From: Rhodospirillaceae bacterium
Lineage (GTDB): Bacteria > Pseudomonadota > Alphaproteobacteria > Bin65
Length of the DNA: 46,329 nt
Reading direction: 5' to 3'
Assembly: GCA_028819475.1 (NCBI GenBank)
Contig: JAPPLJ010000043.1
Location: 1 to 46,329, forward strand
Position 1 is the stretch's first letter. The number at the start of each line of letters is the position of its first letter. Positions 1 to 8,519 of this stretch are shown in pieces. The notes beneath the pieces were generated by a model, which did no database searches, was not told where the DNA came from, and saw only the letters and a program-made list of their open reading frames with translations. The position numbers were made by a program, and so were the translations under genes.

Positions 1-90
1 ATGCGGACCCTGTTGCGGTACCGGAATCGGGCATCGGCGCGGCGGCGGGCGACCCCTCCCCTGGCCCCTCCCCCAAGGGGAGGGGATTCG
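1..90 (+). repeat. Fragment of a palindromic MITE-like intergenic element, cut by the window edge
   Basis: Positions 21-90 match, on the opposite strand, positions 45981-46051 with only a few differences. The shared block holds an internal GC-rich part (around 30-50) and a terminal inverted repeat made of two C-runs and the palindrome ccccttgggg type core (around 66-84). Only the internal part and one terminal repeat are visible here; the other end would lie left of the window. The hairpin lies behind the leftward DUF1330 gene and could also help end transcription there, which is inference. Confidence 0.7.
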
Positions 91-145
91 TACGATGTCA
101 GCTTTCTTTTGCAGAGCAATCCCGGCGAAGGGAAAGCTGCGGCTG

Positions 146-436
146 TCACACCCCTTCGATGACCCGGAAATCCCGCACCACGGCGCCCTCGAGGCGGTCG
201 AGGGCGGCGGCGTAGGCGTCGCTCTCGCGGGCGGCGATGGCCTGGTCGTAGCTGTCGAACTCGATGACCACCGTGCGGTTGGCGAGGCCGGCCTCATAGG
301 GCGTGACCTTGCCGCCCCGGACGAGGAAACGGCCGCCATGCTGCAGGACGGCCGGCCCGGCGAGTTCGGCATAGGAGGCCAGCGCGTCCGGATCCTTCAC
401 CTCGCGATAGCAGGAAACCCAATATCCCTTGGCCAT
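146..436 (-). CDS. DUF1330 family protein
   Basis: This 96-residue protein has the whole DUF1330 pattern: an N-terminal GYWVSCYREVKD strand, a GGRFLVRGG turn in the middle, a VVIEFDSYDQAIAA segment and a short C-terminal beta strand. The family adopts a ferredoxin-like (dimeric alpha/beta barrel) fold, is cytosolic, and has no firmly assigned reaction. The gene is the last in the leftward TRAP transporter group, 88 bases behind dctM, so it may belong to the same transcript. Length is normal for the family. The family call is secure; the role is unknown. Confidence 0.85.
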   Translation of the reverse strand: MAKGYWVSCYREVKDPDALASYAELAGPAVLQHGGRFLVRGGKVTPYEAGLANRTVVIEFDSYDQAIAARESDAYAAALDRLEGAVVRDFRVIEGV

Positions 437-524
437 CTTCTCCCCCCTTCGGTTCCGTTCGGTTCGCTCGAAACGACAGGCGGGGACGCCGCCCGGCCCG
501 AACGTTGAGCGCGCAGGACAGGTC

Positions 525-1883
525 TTACCCCATCAGGCCCGGCAGCCAAAGCACGATTCCCGGAAACGCCAGCAGCACGCCGACGGTCGCGACGTCGGCG
601 ACGAAGAAGGGGCCGATGCCGCGGAACACGTCTTGCAGCGGCACTTCGAGAGAGCGGCCTTCCGCGTCGCGCAGGTCGCGGCTGACCCCGGCGACCACGA
701 AACAGTTGAGCCCGATGGGCGGGGTGATCAGGCAGATCTCCGCCATCTTGACCACGATGATGCCGAACCAGACCGGATGATAGCCGAGCGCCTCGACCGC
801 CGGGAACACCACCGGCAGGGTGAGGATCAGCATGCCGATCGCATCCATGAACATGCCGAGGATGGCGTAGGCGAGCAGGATGCAGATCATGATGACGATG
901 GGCGGCATGTCCAGCGTCGTGACCCATTCGGCGAAGGAGGCCGGCAGGCCGGCGAAGCCGAGGAAGCGCACGAACAGGAACACGCCCCAGATCAGGGTGA
1001 AGATCATCGCCGTCAGCTTGGCGGTCTCCAGCAGCGCTTCCTTCAGCCGGCCGCCCATTTCGCCGACGGCCTTCTGCCGGAACGCCTCGAAGACGTAGAT
1101 CGCGAACACGATGGCCGCGCCGAGCGCCGCCGCCTCCGTGGGCGTCGCCGTGCCGGTGTAGATCGCGCCGAAAATCACCAGGACGACGGCGAAGATCGGG
1201 AGGACGCCGGGGACGGTCGCCAGCTTCTCGCGCAGGGTGAATCCGGAGATTGGCCGGCCGAGCTGCGGCTTCCACAGGCACATGCCGATAATCAGCGCGG
1301 CGTAGATCAGCGCCGAGACAATGCCCGGCAGGAAGCCGCCGAGCAGCAGCTTGCCGACCGATTCCTCGACGATGATCGCGTAGATGACCAAAATCGCCGA
1401 GGGCGGGATCAGCGAGGCCAGCGTGCCGCCCGCCGCGACGACGCCGGCCGCCAGCTTGCGGTCATAGCCGTTCTTGAGCATGTCCGGGATCGCGACCCGG
1501 GAGAACACGGCCGCGGTGGCGGTCGACGCGCCGGAGACCGCGGCGAAACCGGCGGTCGCGAACACCGTCGCCACGGCGAGGCCGCCCGGCACCCAGCCGG
1601 CCCAGCGGCGCGCCGCCTCGAACAGCTTGCCGGTCATGCCGGCGTAGAAGGCGAGAAAGCCGATCAGGATGAACAGCGGCAGGACCGAGAGCGGATAGGT
1701 GATGGTCTTGGAATGGGGAATCGTGCCGGAAATCGCCGCCGCCACGTTCCAGCCGCGCAATTCCAGCAGGCCGAGAAAGCCGGTCAACGCCGCGGCGACG
1801 AAAACCCGGACGCCCAGCACCACCAGGACGATCAGGAAAACGACCGCGACGATGCCGGTATCGAACGGGTCGAGGCCGAGCAT
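525..1883 (-). CDS. dctM: TRAP transporter large permease subunit (DctM-like)
   Basis: This 452-residue inner-membrane protein is the ion-coupled transport subunit of a TRAP (tripartite ATP-independent periplasmic) carrier. Hydrophobic helices run through its length, with family stretches such as VSGASTATAAVFSRVAIPDM and GMFMDAIGMLILTLP visible. I chose the ATG at 1881-1883 because the protein then begins with a hydrophobic helix (MLGLDPFDTGIVAVVFLIV) and the start overlaps the stop of dctQ by one base (TGATG), the usual coupling of the two permease genes. Upstream in-frame sequence is just dctQ read in another frame. It works with the dctQ and dctP products; the substrate cannot be read from the sequence. 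Confidence 0.95.
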   Translation of the reverse strand: MLGLDPFDTGIVAVVFLIVLVVLGVRVFVAAALTGFLGLLELRGWNVAAAISGTIPHSKTITYPLSVLPLFILIGFLAFYAGMTGKLFEAARRWAGWVPGGLAVATVFATAGFAAVSGASTATAAVFSRVAIPDMLKNGYDRKLAAGVVAAGGTLASLIPPSAILVIYAIIVEESVGKLLLGGFLPGIVSALIYAALIIGMCLWKPQLGRPISGFTLREKLATVPGVLPIFAVVLVIFGAIYTGTATPTEAAALGAAIVFAIYVFEAFRQKAVGEMGGRLKEALLETAKLTAMIFTLIWGVFLFVRFLGFAGLPASFAEWVTTLDMPPIVIMICILLAYAILGMFMDAIGMLILTLPVVFPAVEALGYHPVWFGIIVVKMAEICLITPPIGLNCFVVAGVSRDLRDAEGRSLEVPLQDVFRGIGPFFVADVATVGVLLAFPGIVLWLPGLMG

Positions 1884-2518
1884 CAGGCGGTGCCCTCGAT
1901 CTCGTCCCTGGCCTGTTCCTCGACCGTCTTGATGTGCGGCGCGCCGACCGGCGCCAGCGCCGGGTTTATGAACAGTCGCAGATAGGCGAAGAGCTGAATC
2001 CCGAAGCGCAGAAACAGCAAGGCGAGGAAGATCGGCACCGCCAGTTTGCCCGGCCAGGTCACCAGTTCGATGTCGATGGTGCTGTCGCCCAGTTCCCAGG
2101 CCCGGCCGAAGTGCTGGTAGGAATAGGGAATCAGGATCGCGACGATGATCATGCCGATGAGCACGCCGACCGCCTCGGCGAGCCACATCGACCGGCCCTT
2201 GAGGCGGCCGATCAGCAACTCCATCCGGACATGCCCGCCCATGCGCTGGAGCCAGGCGATGCCGAAAATGGCAAAGCCGATCATGCCGAACTCGACGATG
2301 TCGATATAGCCGAAGATCGGCGCGTTGAAGAGGCTGCGCAGGACGATCTGGATCATGCCCAGGATCATCAGGCCGAAGACCAGCGCCCCGCCGATCAGCG
2401 TTGAGACCAGTTCAATCGGCGCGAGCAGGCGGTCGGCCCGCCAGACCGCGCGGCCGAGCAGATCGTCCGGCGGCCCTGAGGCGTATTCCGGGCCGTATTC
2501 CGGCGCGTCCCCGATCAT
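1883..2518 (-). CDS. dctQ: TRAP transporter small permease subunit (DctQ-like)
   Basis: This 211-residue protein is the small four-helix membrane subunit that accompanies DctM. Hydrophobic segments lie near residues 36-62, 72-90, 112-130 and 155-178. The pattern GYIDIVEFGMIGFAIFGIA followed by a QRMGGHVRMELL motif is typical of the family. It is somewhat long, with an extended soluble N-terminus and a charged C-terminal tail. Its stop overlaps the dctM start by one base, so the two subunits are probably translated together. dctP lies upstream, separated by a strong stem-loop. Confidence 0.92.
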   Translation of the reverse strand: MIGDAPEYGPEYASGPPDDLLGRAVWRADRLLAPIELVSTLIGGALVFGLMILGMIQIVLRSLFNAPIFGYIDIVEFGMIGFAIFGIAWLQRMGGHVRMELLIGRLKGRSMWLAEAVGVLIGMIIVAILIPYSYQHFGRAWELGDSTIDIELVTWPGKLAVPIFLALLFLRFGIQLFAYLRLFINPALAPVGAPHIKTVEEQARDEIEGTA

Positions 2519-2543
2519 GGATTTACCGAAGAGGGAAAATGGC

Positions 2544-2591
2544 GCAGCCCGCCGCCCGCTCCCCGATCAGGGCGTGCGGACGGCGGGCTGC
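2544..2591 (-). promoter_or_regulatory. Intercistronic stem-loop between dctP and dctQ
   Basis: An 11-base perfect inverted repeat (2544-2554 and 2581-2591) encloses a 26-base GC-rich loop in the 89-base gap between the dctP stop and the dctQ start. There is no T-run after it, so it is not a classic terminator. Such a structure could protect the dctP part of the mRNA or reduce read-through, giving more binding protein than permease. That role is inference. Confidence 0.5.
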
Positions 2592-2607
2592 AAGCCTGTG
2601 TCGGAGA

Positions 2608-3669
2608 CTATTCGTAGGTCTGGCCGACGGCGGCGAACATGGACTTCACGAGGCCGCGGGCGTCGAACTTGTCCTGGTTCTCCTTGATCCAGGCTTCGAT
2701 GATCGGCCGGCCGCCCGCCTTGCGGAAGGCCGCAATCTGCGCGTCCGTATAGCGGACTTCCTTCAGCTTCTTCTTCAGCATCGGCAGGTTTTTCGCGTCC
2801 GCTTTCTTGTAGGCGTCGATCTGGGCCGCGATGACCGCTTCCTTCGAGTCTTCCAGCAGCTTCTTGTATTGCGCCGGCAGCTTGTTGTAGGCGCTGATCG
2901 AGAAGGTCAGCGGGCAGTCCGACGTGCCGGGCGACAGATTGATGGTGTACCAGTCGGCCAGTTCGTGGATCTTGTAGGCGACATGGGCGTAGGTGAAGGG
3001 GAAGGAGGCCGCCTGCATCGTGCCCTGCTGCATGCCGGTATAGACCTCGGTCGCCGTCGGCGTCGTCGGGGTCGCGCCCAGCACCTTCATCGCCCGGCCG
3101 AGGCCGCCGCCGGCCCGCACCGTCATGCCCTTCCAGTCGGCCAGCGCCACCGGGGGCTTGCCTTTGCCGAGCAGCTCATACTGCGGCAGGAAGGACGAGG
3201 TGTAGATCATGGCGTTCCAGCGCGCGAGCTGCTTGCCGACCGACGGATGGGCGTAGACCGCCTCGCGCACCTTGCGGTTGTCCTCCCAGGTCGCCATCGG
3301 CAGGAAGGGCAGGGCCAGCGCCATCAGCGCCGGGTTCTTCTTCGGATGGTAGAAGTTGCAGAACATCGCCCCTTCGAACGCGCCGATCTTGAGCCCGTCC
3401 AGGTTCTCGCGCGACTTTGACAGCGCCGCGCCGTAGTAGATTTTGAGCGTCCAGTTGCCGCCGGTCTTTGCGGCGAGAATGGCGGACAGCTTCTCGATCC
3501 CGGCGGTGAAGGCGCGCTTCTTGCCCCAGACCGAATAGTTCCAGGTCAGTTTCGGGCCGTTGACCTCGGCGGCCTGTGCCGGCGCCCAAGCCGATGTCAG
3601 GCCGAACGCCAGGCCGAACGCCAAGACTGGCGTGGCGCCGAGCGCGATGCTGCGGGTGCAAGTTTTCAT
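2608..3669 (-). CDS. dctP: TRAP transporter solute-binding protein (DctP-like)
   Basis: This 353-residue periplasmic protein captures the substrate and delivers it to the DctQM permease. Residues 1-32 form a signal peptide (basic start, hydrophobic core ALGATPVLAFGLAFGLT, cleavage near AQAAE). The mature part shows family landmarks, including the conserved Arg in WKGMTVRAGG, which usually pairs with a substrate carboxylate. Start choice is firm: the ATG at 3667-3669 has an AGGAGG ribosome-binding site at normal spacing and is followed directly by the signal peptide. An organic acid substrate is likely from the family; which one is unknown. The gene heads the transporter operon, 98 bases after the RdhA-like gene. 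Confidence 0.93.
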   Translation of the reverse strand: MKTCTRSIALGATPVLAFGLAFGLTSAWAPAQAAEVNGPKLTWNYSVWGKKRAFTAGIEKLSAILAAKTGGNWTLKIYYGAALSKSRENLDGLKIGAFEGAMFCNFYHPKKNPALMALALPFLPMATWEDNRKVREAVYAHPSVGKQLARWNAMIYTSSFLPQYELLGKGKPPVALADWKGMTVRAGGGLGRAMKVLGATPTTPTATEVYTGMQQGTMQAASFPFTYAHVAYKIHELADWYTINLSPGTSDCPLTFSISAYNKLPAQYKKLLEDSKEAVIAAQIDAYKKADAKNLPMLKKKLKEVRYTDAQIAAFRKAGGRPIIEAWIKENQDKFDARGLVKSMFAAVGQTYE

Positions 3670-3767
3670 GGACTTTCCTCCTGGCGGGTTGCCGGCCGGC
3701 TGCCCGGCCGGGCACATGATACCTCCCGTGAACCGATTTACGGTCCGTTGCGCGTACCGGGCCGAGC

Positions 3768-4763
3768 CTAGCGTTTTTCCCCGGTTTGCGGCAAGCGCCG
3801 CGCCATTTTGCCGACCAGGTTGTCGGCGACGCCCGGCCGGCTCCACGGACAAACGGCGAGGCAGATGCCGCAGGTCTCGTTCTCGACGAAATAGGGCAGG
3901 CACTTGTCGAAATCGACGTACCATTTCTCGGCGCCCCGCACTGTCTGCTTCTCCGGCGCGATGGCGTCCGGCGGGCAGGCCCGGGTGCAGACCTGGCAGC
4001 TCTGGCAGAACAGGTCGGCGCCGAAAATGTCCGGCGCATCGGGCGCTACCGGCAGATCGGTCGTAACCATCGAGAGCCGGAAATTGGCGCCGAAGCGGCG
4101 GTGGATCATCGAGCCGTGCTTGCCGAGCTCGCCCAGACCGGCCTCGATCGCCGCCGGGATCATCAGCACATCCTCGGTCATCGGGCCGGTCTTGGCTTCG
4201 GCGGGAAAGCCGCGCTCGCGAATCCAGTTGGCGAGCCGCTTGGCGGCGACGCCGGCGCGGCCGTACTGCGCCATGACCTCGATATAGGCGTCTTCGTGCG
4301 GCGCGCTGTTGAGCCGGTCGTATTCGTGGGCGAAGGCCATGACGACGACCCAGCGCCCGGCCGGCCGGGGCCGGTCGGTAAAGGTCCAGGATTCTTCATA
4401 TTCGCAGATGCCGGCGTCGTCCGCCCCGGCGTCCCGCGCCGCCCGCTTGACGGCGTCGCTCCAGCCGCCGGCCGGTTCGGGCGCCGGTGCCGGCGCGACC
4501 GGGCTGTCGGCGTATGCGGCGGCGCGCTGGCGGTATTTGCGCGCCTCGCGGATATTCGCGTTGTCGCGGTAGCGGTCGTAGAAGAAGCGCAGGACGCCGG
4601 TGTGCTCGATCGAATGGCCGTCGTCGCGCCAGAAGACCGGCCGCGGCGGGCCGAACGCCGCCTCGCCCAGACCGTTAATGGCGTTGCCGGAAACCTCCGG
4701 CCACACCGCCGCCTGCTCCGGCGACGGCGCCCATGCCGCCGCAGCCGTGGATGTTCCCGCCAT
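3768..4763 (-). CDS. RdhA/QueG-like protein with two [4Fe-4S] clusters (putative reductive dehalogenase homologue)
   Basis: This 331-residue protein ends in a double-cluster ferredoxin domain. One site is C253, C256, C259, C263 (CxxCxxCxxxCP) and the other is C288, C298, C301, C305 (C-x9-CxxCxxxCP). The middle part (about 160-245) resembles the corrinoid-binding nitroreductase-like core of reductive dehalogenases and epoxyqueuosine reductase, with the stretch AGLGELGKHGSMI and then TTDLPV before the first cluster. There is no Tat signal or membrane helix, so it is predicted cytosolic, unlike respiratory RdhA and more like catabolic or QueG-type enzymes. It lies just ahead of the TRAP genes on the same strand. 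It could be a dehalogenase, another cobalamin-dependent reductase, or a non-catalytic relative. The Fe-S assignment is secure; the reaction is not. Confidence 0.75.
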   Translation of the reverse strand: MAGTSTAAAAWAPSPEQAAVWPEVSGNAINGLGEAAFGPPRPVFWRDDGHSIEHTGVLRFFYDRYRDNANIREARKYRQRAAAYADSPVAPAPAPEPAGGWSDAVKRAARDAGADDAGICEYEESWTFTDRPRPAGRWVVVMAFAHEYDRLNSAPHEDAYIEVMAQYGRAGVAAKRLANWIRERGFPAEAKTGPMTEDVLMIPAAIEAGLGELGKHGSMIHRRFGANFRLSMVTTDLPVAPDAPDIFGADLFCQSCQVCTRACPPDAIAPEKQTVRGAEKWYVDFDKCLPYFVENETCGICLAVCPWSRPGVADNLVGKMARRLPQTGEKR

Positions 4764-4880
4764 GACCCGCTCCCGCCTTTCCCGTTCGCCCGGTGCCCGG
4801 CCAGACTACCCCAGGGACCGGCCGGCGCGTAAGGGGAGCGTAAGGGGACAGGACGGGACCGGACTTCCGTCGCGCCGCGC

Positions 4881-5204
4881 TTAGAACTGCGTTACGTAAC
4901 GCAGCGGGTCGCAGGCGTCGACGGCCTCCCGCCGCTTGTAGAACTCGACGAGGGTGGCGATCTCGACCAGCGATAACGACATCAGGTAGAGCCGGTGTGC
5001 TTCGGCCGGCATGTTGCCGCCGAAATCGTCTTCCAGATAGGCGAGGATATCGTCGATCCGCAGTATCATCGCATCGTAGAAGGCGCGGATTTCGTCCATC
5101 GAGGCCGCCGCCCTTTTCTCGGTCCGGGCGCGCTCCGGCTCCAGCGCCCAGTCCGCAAACGAGGCCAACTCCCCGAATGCATCGGGCAAGAGCGGCTCAT
5201 TCAT
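4881..5204 (-). CDS. Small helical protein paired with a Rieske oxygenase
   Basis: This 107-residue acidic protein has no signal peptide or membrane segment. It is almost wholly helical by eye, with the run SMDEIRAFYDAMILRIDDIL (about 35-54) and a second helix pair around 68-92. It starts 33 bases downstream of the stop of the Rieske oxygenase gene on the same strand, so the two probably share a transcript. I recall similar small proteins (FADWAL....R..KR near the N-terminus) next to Rieske oxygenase genes in other bacteria, but have not checked. It is too short and too helical to be the usual SnoaL-fold beta subunit. Function is unknown. Confidence 0.75.
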   Translation of the reverse strand: MNEPLLPDAFGELASFADWALEPERARTEKRAAASMDEIRAFYDAMILRIDDILAYLEDDFGGNMPAEAHRLYLMSLSLVEIATLVEFYKRREAVDACDPLRYVTQF

Positions 5205-5237
5205 CGCCTGCTCTCCGCCGCCTCGCGGCCGGACCGG

Positions 5238-6404
5238 TCATGCGCCTCGACCGTAGCCGGCATAGTCGCCCAGGACCTTGTGGAAATGGCGGATCGGCAG
5301 TTCGTCGTCCTGCAGGATGAGATGGCTCCGCACACGGGAGGCAATGCCCGCATGGACGCTTTCGTGCGCCAGCGTATCCTCCTGAAGCGTATCCCGAATG
5401 AAGCACTTGAAAAATTCCTGCTGGAGCCGTTCGCGCCGGGTTGCGGGCGCACTGAAGTGCATCCGAATTTCCCAGACCGTCCGGTCGACCGCGACCGGCC
5501 ACAGCATGTAGGTGATGCACCCCATCCAGCGACCGACCTTGAACAGCGAAAGAATGCCGTTCGGAAAAAGCAGATAGTGGTCCAGGTCGCCGATCATGTC
5601 CGGAACCTGGAGAGCCCCGGCGGTGTCGCCTCCGTGAAAGAGTGCGATTTTCAGCGGAGTCAGTTTCTGGAAGGCCTGGTAATCGCACGACCAGAAACTG
5701 TGATAGTCGTAGAGAATAACTTCCTTGAAGTAGCAATTCCCGGTGTCGTCCTTCGCGAACGACTGGCCAAGCGTCCAGCGATGCTGATACGGCAAATGGT
5801 ACACTTCGTTCTGGGCATCGAGCACGACCTTCCAGTTGGCGCGCTCCTCCACCCTGTAGACCTGCGACAGTTTCATTTCGTGGAACGGGCAGCCGTCGAG
5901 CCGGTCGGCGACGCCGCCGAGATAGTTCCGCAGCGTCTCGGCGGGGTCGGGGGCCAGATAAACAAAGACGAAACCTTCCCAGATGTCGGTATCGACCGGC
6001 GTCAGGCCGTGATCCCGCCGGTCCAGGCCGAAGAAATTCTCTTCGTTCGGGACGCCGACCAGGTCCCCCGTGTCGCTGTACGCCCAGTTGTGGAGGCGGC
6101 AGAAGAGCGCGCCGCCGCAGGAGCCCCGTTCGTCTGCCACCAGCCGGTTGCTGCGATGGGAGCAGACATTGTGAAAGCCGCGCACGACGCCGTCCGAGCC
6201 CCGGATGACCAGTACAGAAGCGTTGCAAATGGCGATTTCGCGGACGAAATAGTCGCCCGCATGGGGAATTTCCTCGACGCGGCCGACCTGGAGCCATGAT
6301 CTGCGGAAGACGCGCTCGCGCTCGAGTGCGAAATGCTCTTCGGAAATGTAGGGCTCGGTGGGCAGCGGATTTGTGCCCAAATCCGGATACTTTGCAGACC
6401 ACAT
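5238..6404 (-). CDS. Rieske [2Fe-2S] ring-hydroxylating oxygenase, large subunit
   Basis: This protein of 388 residues is a terminal oxygenase of the Rieske non-heme iron family, which adds oxygen to aromatic rings or demethylates with electrons from a reductase. The Rieske site is CSH (C81, H83) and CRLH (C102, H105), with an 18-residue spacing. The mononuclear iron site follows in NEVYHLPYQH, giving H203 and H208; the third ligand is probably the Asp in LQEDTLAHE near the C-terminus. An in-frame TTG at 6414-6416 would add four residues; I prefer the ATG at 6402-6404. No ferredoxin or reductase gene is in the window, so electrons must come from elsewhere. The substrate is unknown. Confidence 0.9.
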   Translation of the reverse strand: MWSAKYPDLGTNPLPTEPYISEEHFALERERVFRRSWLQVGRVEEIPHAGDYFVREIAICNASVLVIRGSDGVVRGFHNVCSHRSNRLVADERGSCGGALFCRLHNWAYSDTGDLVGVPNEENFFGLDRRDHGLTPVDTDIWEGFVFVYLAPDPAETLRNYLGGVADRLDGCPFHEMKLSQVYRVEERANWKVVLDAQNEVYHLPYQHRWTLGQSFAKDDTGNCYFKEVILYDYHSFWSCDYQAFQKLTPLKIALFHGGDTAGALQVPDMIGDLDHYLLFPNGILSLFKVGRWMGCITYMLWPVAVDRTVWEIRMHFSAPATRRERLQQEFFKCFIRDTLQEDTLAHESVHAGIASRVRSHLILQDDELPIRHFHKVLGDYAGYGRGA

Positions 6405-6678
6405 CCCTTGCCGCAATCCTGTCTCGGTTTCCCGGTCTTCTGACAGTCGCGACGCATCGCCCGCCTGTTGTTGCTCGTACGGCGATGGCCCGTCGCATTG
6501 CGTGGGAGCCTAGGTCAGCCGGGCATGTCCGTGCGTCCCCAGGGTTGGGGAGATTTTGCGGTTTCTCTGCGTGCAGCTGCGCCCAGGGGAGGCAAGGCGC
6601 GTGGCGGAACGGTGCCACCGCTGTCCGGTCCGTCGCGACGGAGCGCGGCGGCGCGAAATTCCGTCTCGAACGACAGCC

Positions 6679-7011
6679 TCAGATCATGCCGATGGCGCGG
6701 CGGTAGACGTCGAGCAACTCCTCCTGCTCCCGGCGGTCGGCGGTGTCCATGCGGCGCAGGGCGACCAGCTTGCGCATGATCTTCGGGTCGTAGCCGTTGC
6801 CCTTCGCCTCGGCATAGACCTCGCGGATATCCGCGGCCAGCGCCTTCTTCTCCTCTTCCAGACGCTCGATCCGCTCGACATAGGCGCGCAGGATGTCGCC
6901 CGCGACGCCGCCGGCCCGGATCGTATTTCTCGTATCGGGACTTGCCGGGGTTTCCGGAGTGGCGGTCTCGCCGGAGCCGGCGTTCAGGGCGGCATTATCG
7001 GCAGGGTTCAT
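6679..7011 (-). CDS. gapR: GapR-like nucleoid-associated protein (DUF2312/UPF0335)
   Basis: This 110-residue protein has an unstructured N-terminal 30 residues and then the full DUF2312 domain: [31 protein letters not shown] and the [13 protein letters not shown] helix. In Caulobacter this family is GapR, a DNA-binding protein that clamps overtwisted DNA ahead of replication and transcription and is needed for normal growth. The family is largely confined to alphaproteobacteria, which helps place the organism. It is slightly longer than usual because of the N-terminal tail. The gene stands alone, in the same direction as dcd upstream of it. Confidence 0.92.
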   Translation of the reverse strand: MNPADNAALNAGSGETATPETPASPDTRNTIRAGGVAGDILRAYVERIERLEEEKKALAADIREVYAEAKGNGYDPKIMRKLVALRRMDTADRREQEELLDVYRRAIGMI

Positions 7012-7086
7012 CGTCGTCGGTCCGTTCGGTGGGAGAGGGAAAGCGATACCGGCTCGCCGGTCTTACGCGCCGGCACGGGCCGGCCG

Positions 7087-8298
7087 CTACATGCGGAAAT
7101 GCTTGCTCAGGCGCAGCCCCTGGGCCTGGTAGTTGGAGCCCAGGTCCTTGCCGTAGAGCCGGTCCGGGACCGCACGCAGCCTCTCATAGACCAGCCGGCC
7201 GACGACCTGCCCGTCCTCGACGAAGAACGGCACCTCGTGGGGCCGGACTTCGAGGACGGCCTTACTGCCGGTTCCGCCGGCCTCGGGGCTGCCGAAACCG
7301 GGGTCGAAGAAGCCGGCATAGTGGACCCGGAATTCGCCGACCAGCGTGTCGTAGGGGATCATCTCGGCGGCATGGTCCGGCGGCACGGAGACCGCTTCCC
7401 TGGACGCCAGGATGTAGAAGTCGTCGACATTGAGGACGAATCCGCCGTCCGCCGGCGCGCGGATCGGCTCCCAGAAGTCCGCCGCCGGATAATGGCCGAC
7501 CCTGTCGACGTCGATGACGTCGCAGTTCTTTTTCGCCTTGTAGCCGACGATGGCGTCCGGCCCGCTGCCGCTGAGGTCGAGCGATATGTTGAGCTTGTCG
7601 CCCTCCAGCGTGATTTCCGGACCGTCGGTCGAGAGCTTGCGCTCGGTCTGCAGCGCGCGCATCGCCGTCTTGCTGAGCGTCGGCGCGCCGCGACGCAGCC
7701 GGAGCTGGTTGAGCCTGGTGCCGGTCCGCACCCGCACGCTGAAGGTGCGCGGCGAGATTTCGGCATACAGCGCGCCGCAATAGCCGGCCGCGATGCGGTC
7801 GAACGCGGTCGAATAGTCGGTGATGACGCGGGTGAAGATGTCCAGCCGCCCCGCCGAGCTCTTGGGGTTGGCATAGGCGTTCAGGGGCTTGGGCAGATCG
7901 AGCTGCTCCAGCAGCGGCACGATATAAACATGCCCCTGTTCCAGGACCCCGCCGTCGGCGAGGTCGATCTCGTATTGCGCAAAGGCGTCGATCCGGTCCC
8001 TGACGCTGTGGTCCGGCCCGGGCAGGAAGCTGGCGTTGACCCGGTAGGCGGTCCTGCCGAGCCGGAGGTCGAGGCTTGCCGGCTGGATCTGCGGGTCGCC
8101 GATCGTCTCGGACGCCAGGATCTTCCGGCCGCGGATCAGGCCCTCGATTTCCTGGGACGGATAGATCCCGGTATTCGGGCGCGACCTGTCGCCCTCCGCC
8201 GCGGCGTCGGGGGTTTCGGAACCGAACAGGTCGATGTCGCCGGCAGGGGTCGGTCGAGATTCCATGCGCACGGTACGGCTATCGGCTCTGCACACCAT
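7087..8298 (-). CDS. dcd: 2'-deoxycytidine 5'-triphosphate deaminase (two-domain form)
   Basis: This enzyme deaminates dCTP to dUTP, feeding dTTP synthesis. The protein has two dUTPase-fold halves: residues about 45-205, with the motif NPKSSAGRLDIFTRVITDYS, and about 215-400, with VHYAGFFDPGFG near the end. This long two-domain form (near 370 residues) is typical of alphaproteobacteria, whereas the E. coli enzyme is half the size. The first ATG is at 8296-8298; another ATG at 8263-8265 (MESRPTPAGD) would give 392 residues. Neither has a clear ribosome-binding site, and the first 40 residues look disordered, so the start is uncertain. The gene follows rpsA on the same strand after a 221-base gap with no recognisable gene. 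Confidence 0.9.
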   Translation of the reverse strand: MVCRADSRTVRMESRPTPAGDIDLFGSETPDAAAEGDRSRPNTGIYPSQEIEGLIRGRKILASETIGDPQIQPASLDLRLGRTAYRVNASFLPGPDHSVRDRIDAFAQYEIDLADGGVLEQGHVYIVPLLEQLDLPKPLNAYANPKSSAGRLDIFTRVITDYSTAFDRIAAGYCGALYAEISPRTFSVRVRTGTRLNQLRLRRGAPTLSKTAMRALQTERKLSTDGPEITLEGDKLNISLDLSGSGPDAIVGYKAKKNCDVIDVDRVGHYPAADFWEPIRAPADGGFVLNVDDFYILASREAVSVPPDHAAEMIPYDTLVGEFRVHYAGFFDPGFGSPEAGGTGSKAVLEVRPHEVPFFVEDGQVVGRLVYERLRAVPDRLYGKDLGSNYQAQGLRLSKHFRM

Positions 8299-8519
8299 GC
8301 CATAGCCGAAAAACCAGTTAAATCAGGAAGTTACTCCATTCCATCCGGAATTTGCGCCGCTGGTTTTCCCAAGGCCCGGTTGCGGAAAAATATTGGCAGG
8401 CAACGCTTTGCGCCGGTTACGCACCCAATTCACGCAATCCACAAAGACGCCGTCCCGCCACGGCCGGCCGGCACCCGCCGGCAGCCGCCGCGCCGCAAGG
8501 GCGGGCCAAACCCGGCGCC

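Noticed and set aside
429..1985. Long open frame on the plus strand opposite dctM
   Set aside because: It is the Arg/Asp/His-rich complement of the real transporter gene, a common shadow in high-GC DNA; the same applies to the long plus-strand frames opposite rpsA and carAB.
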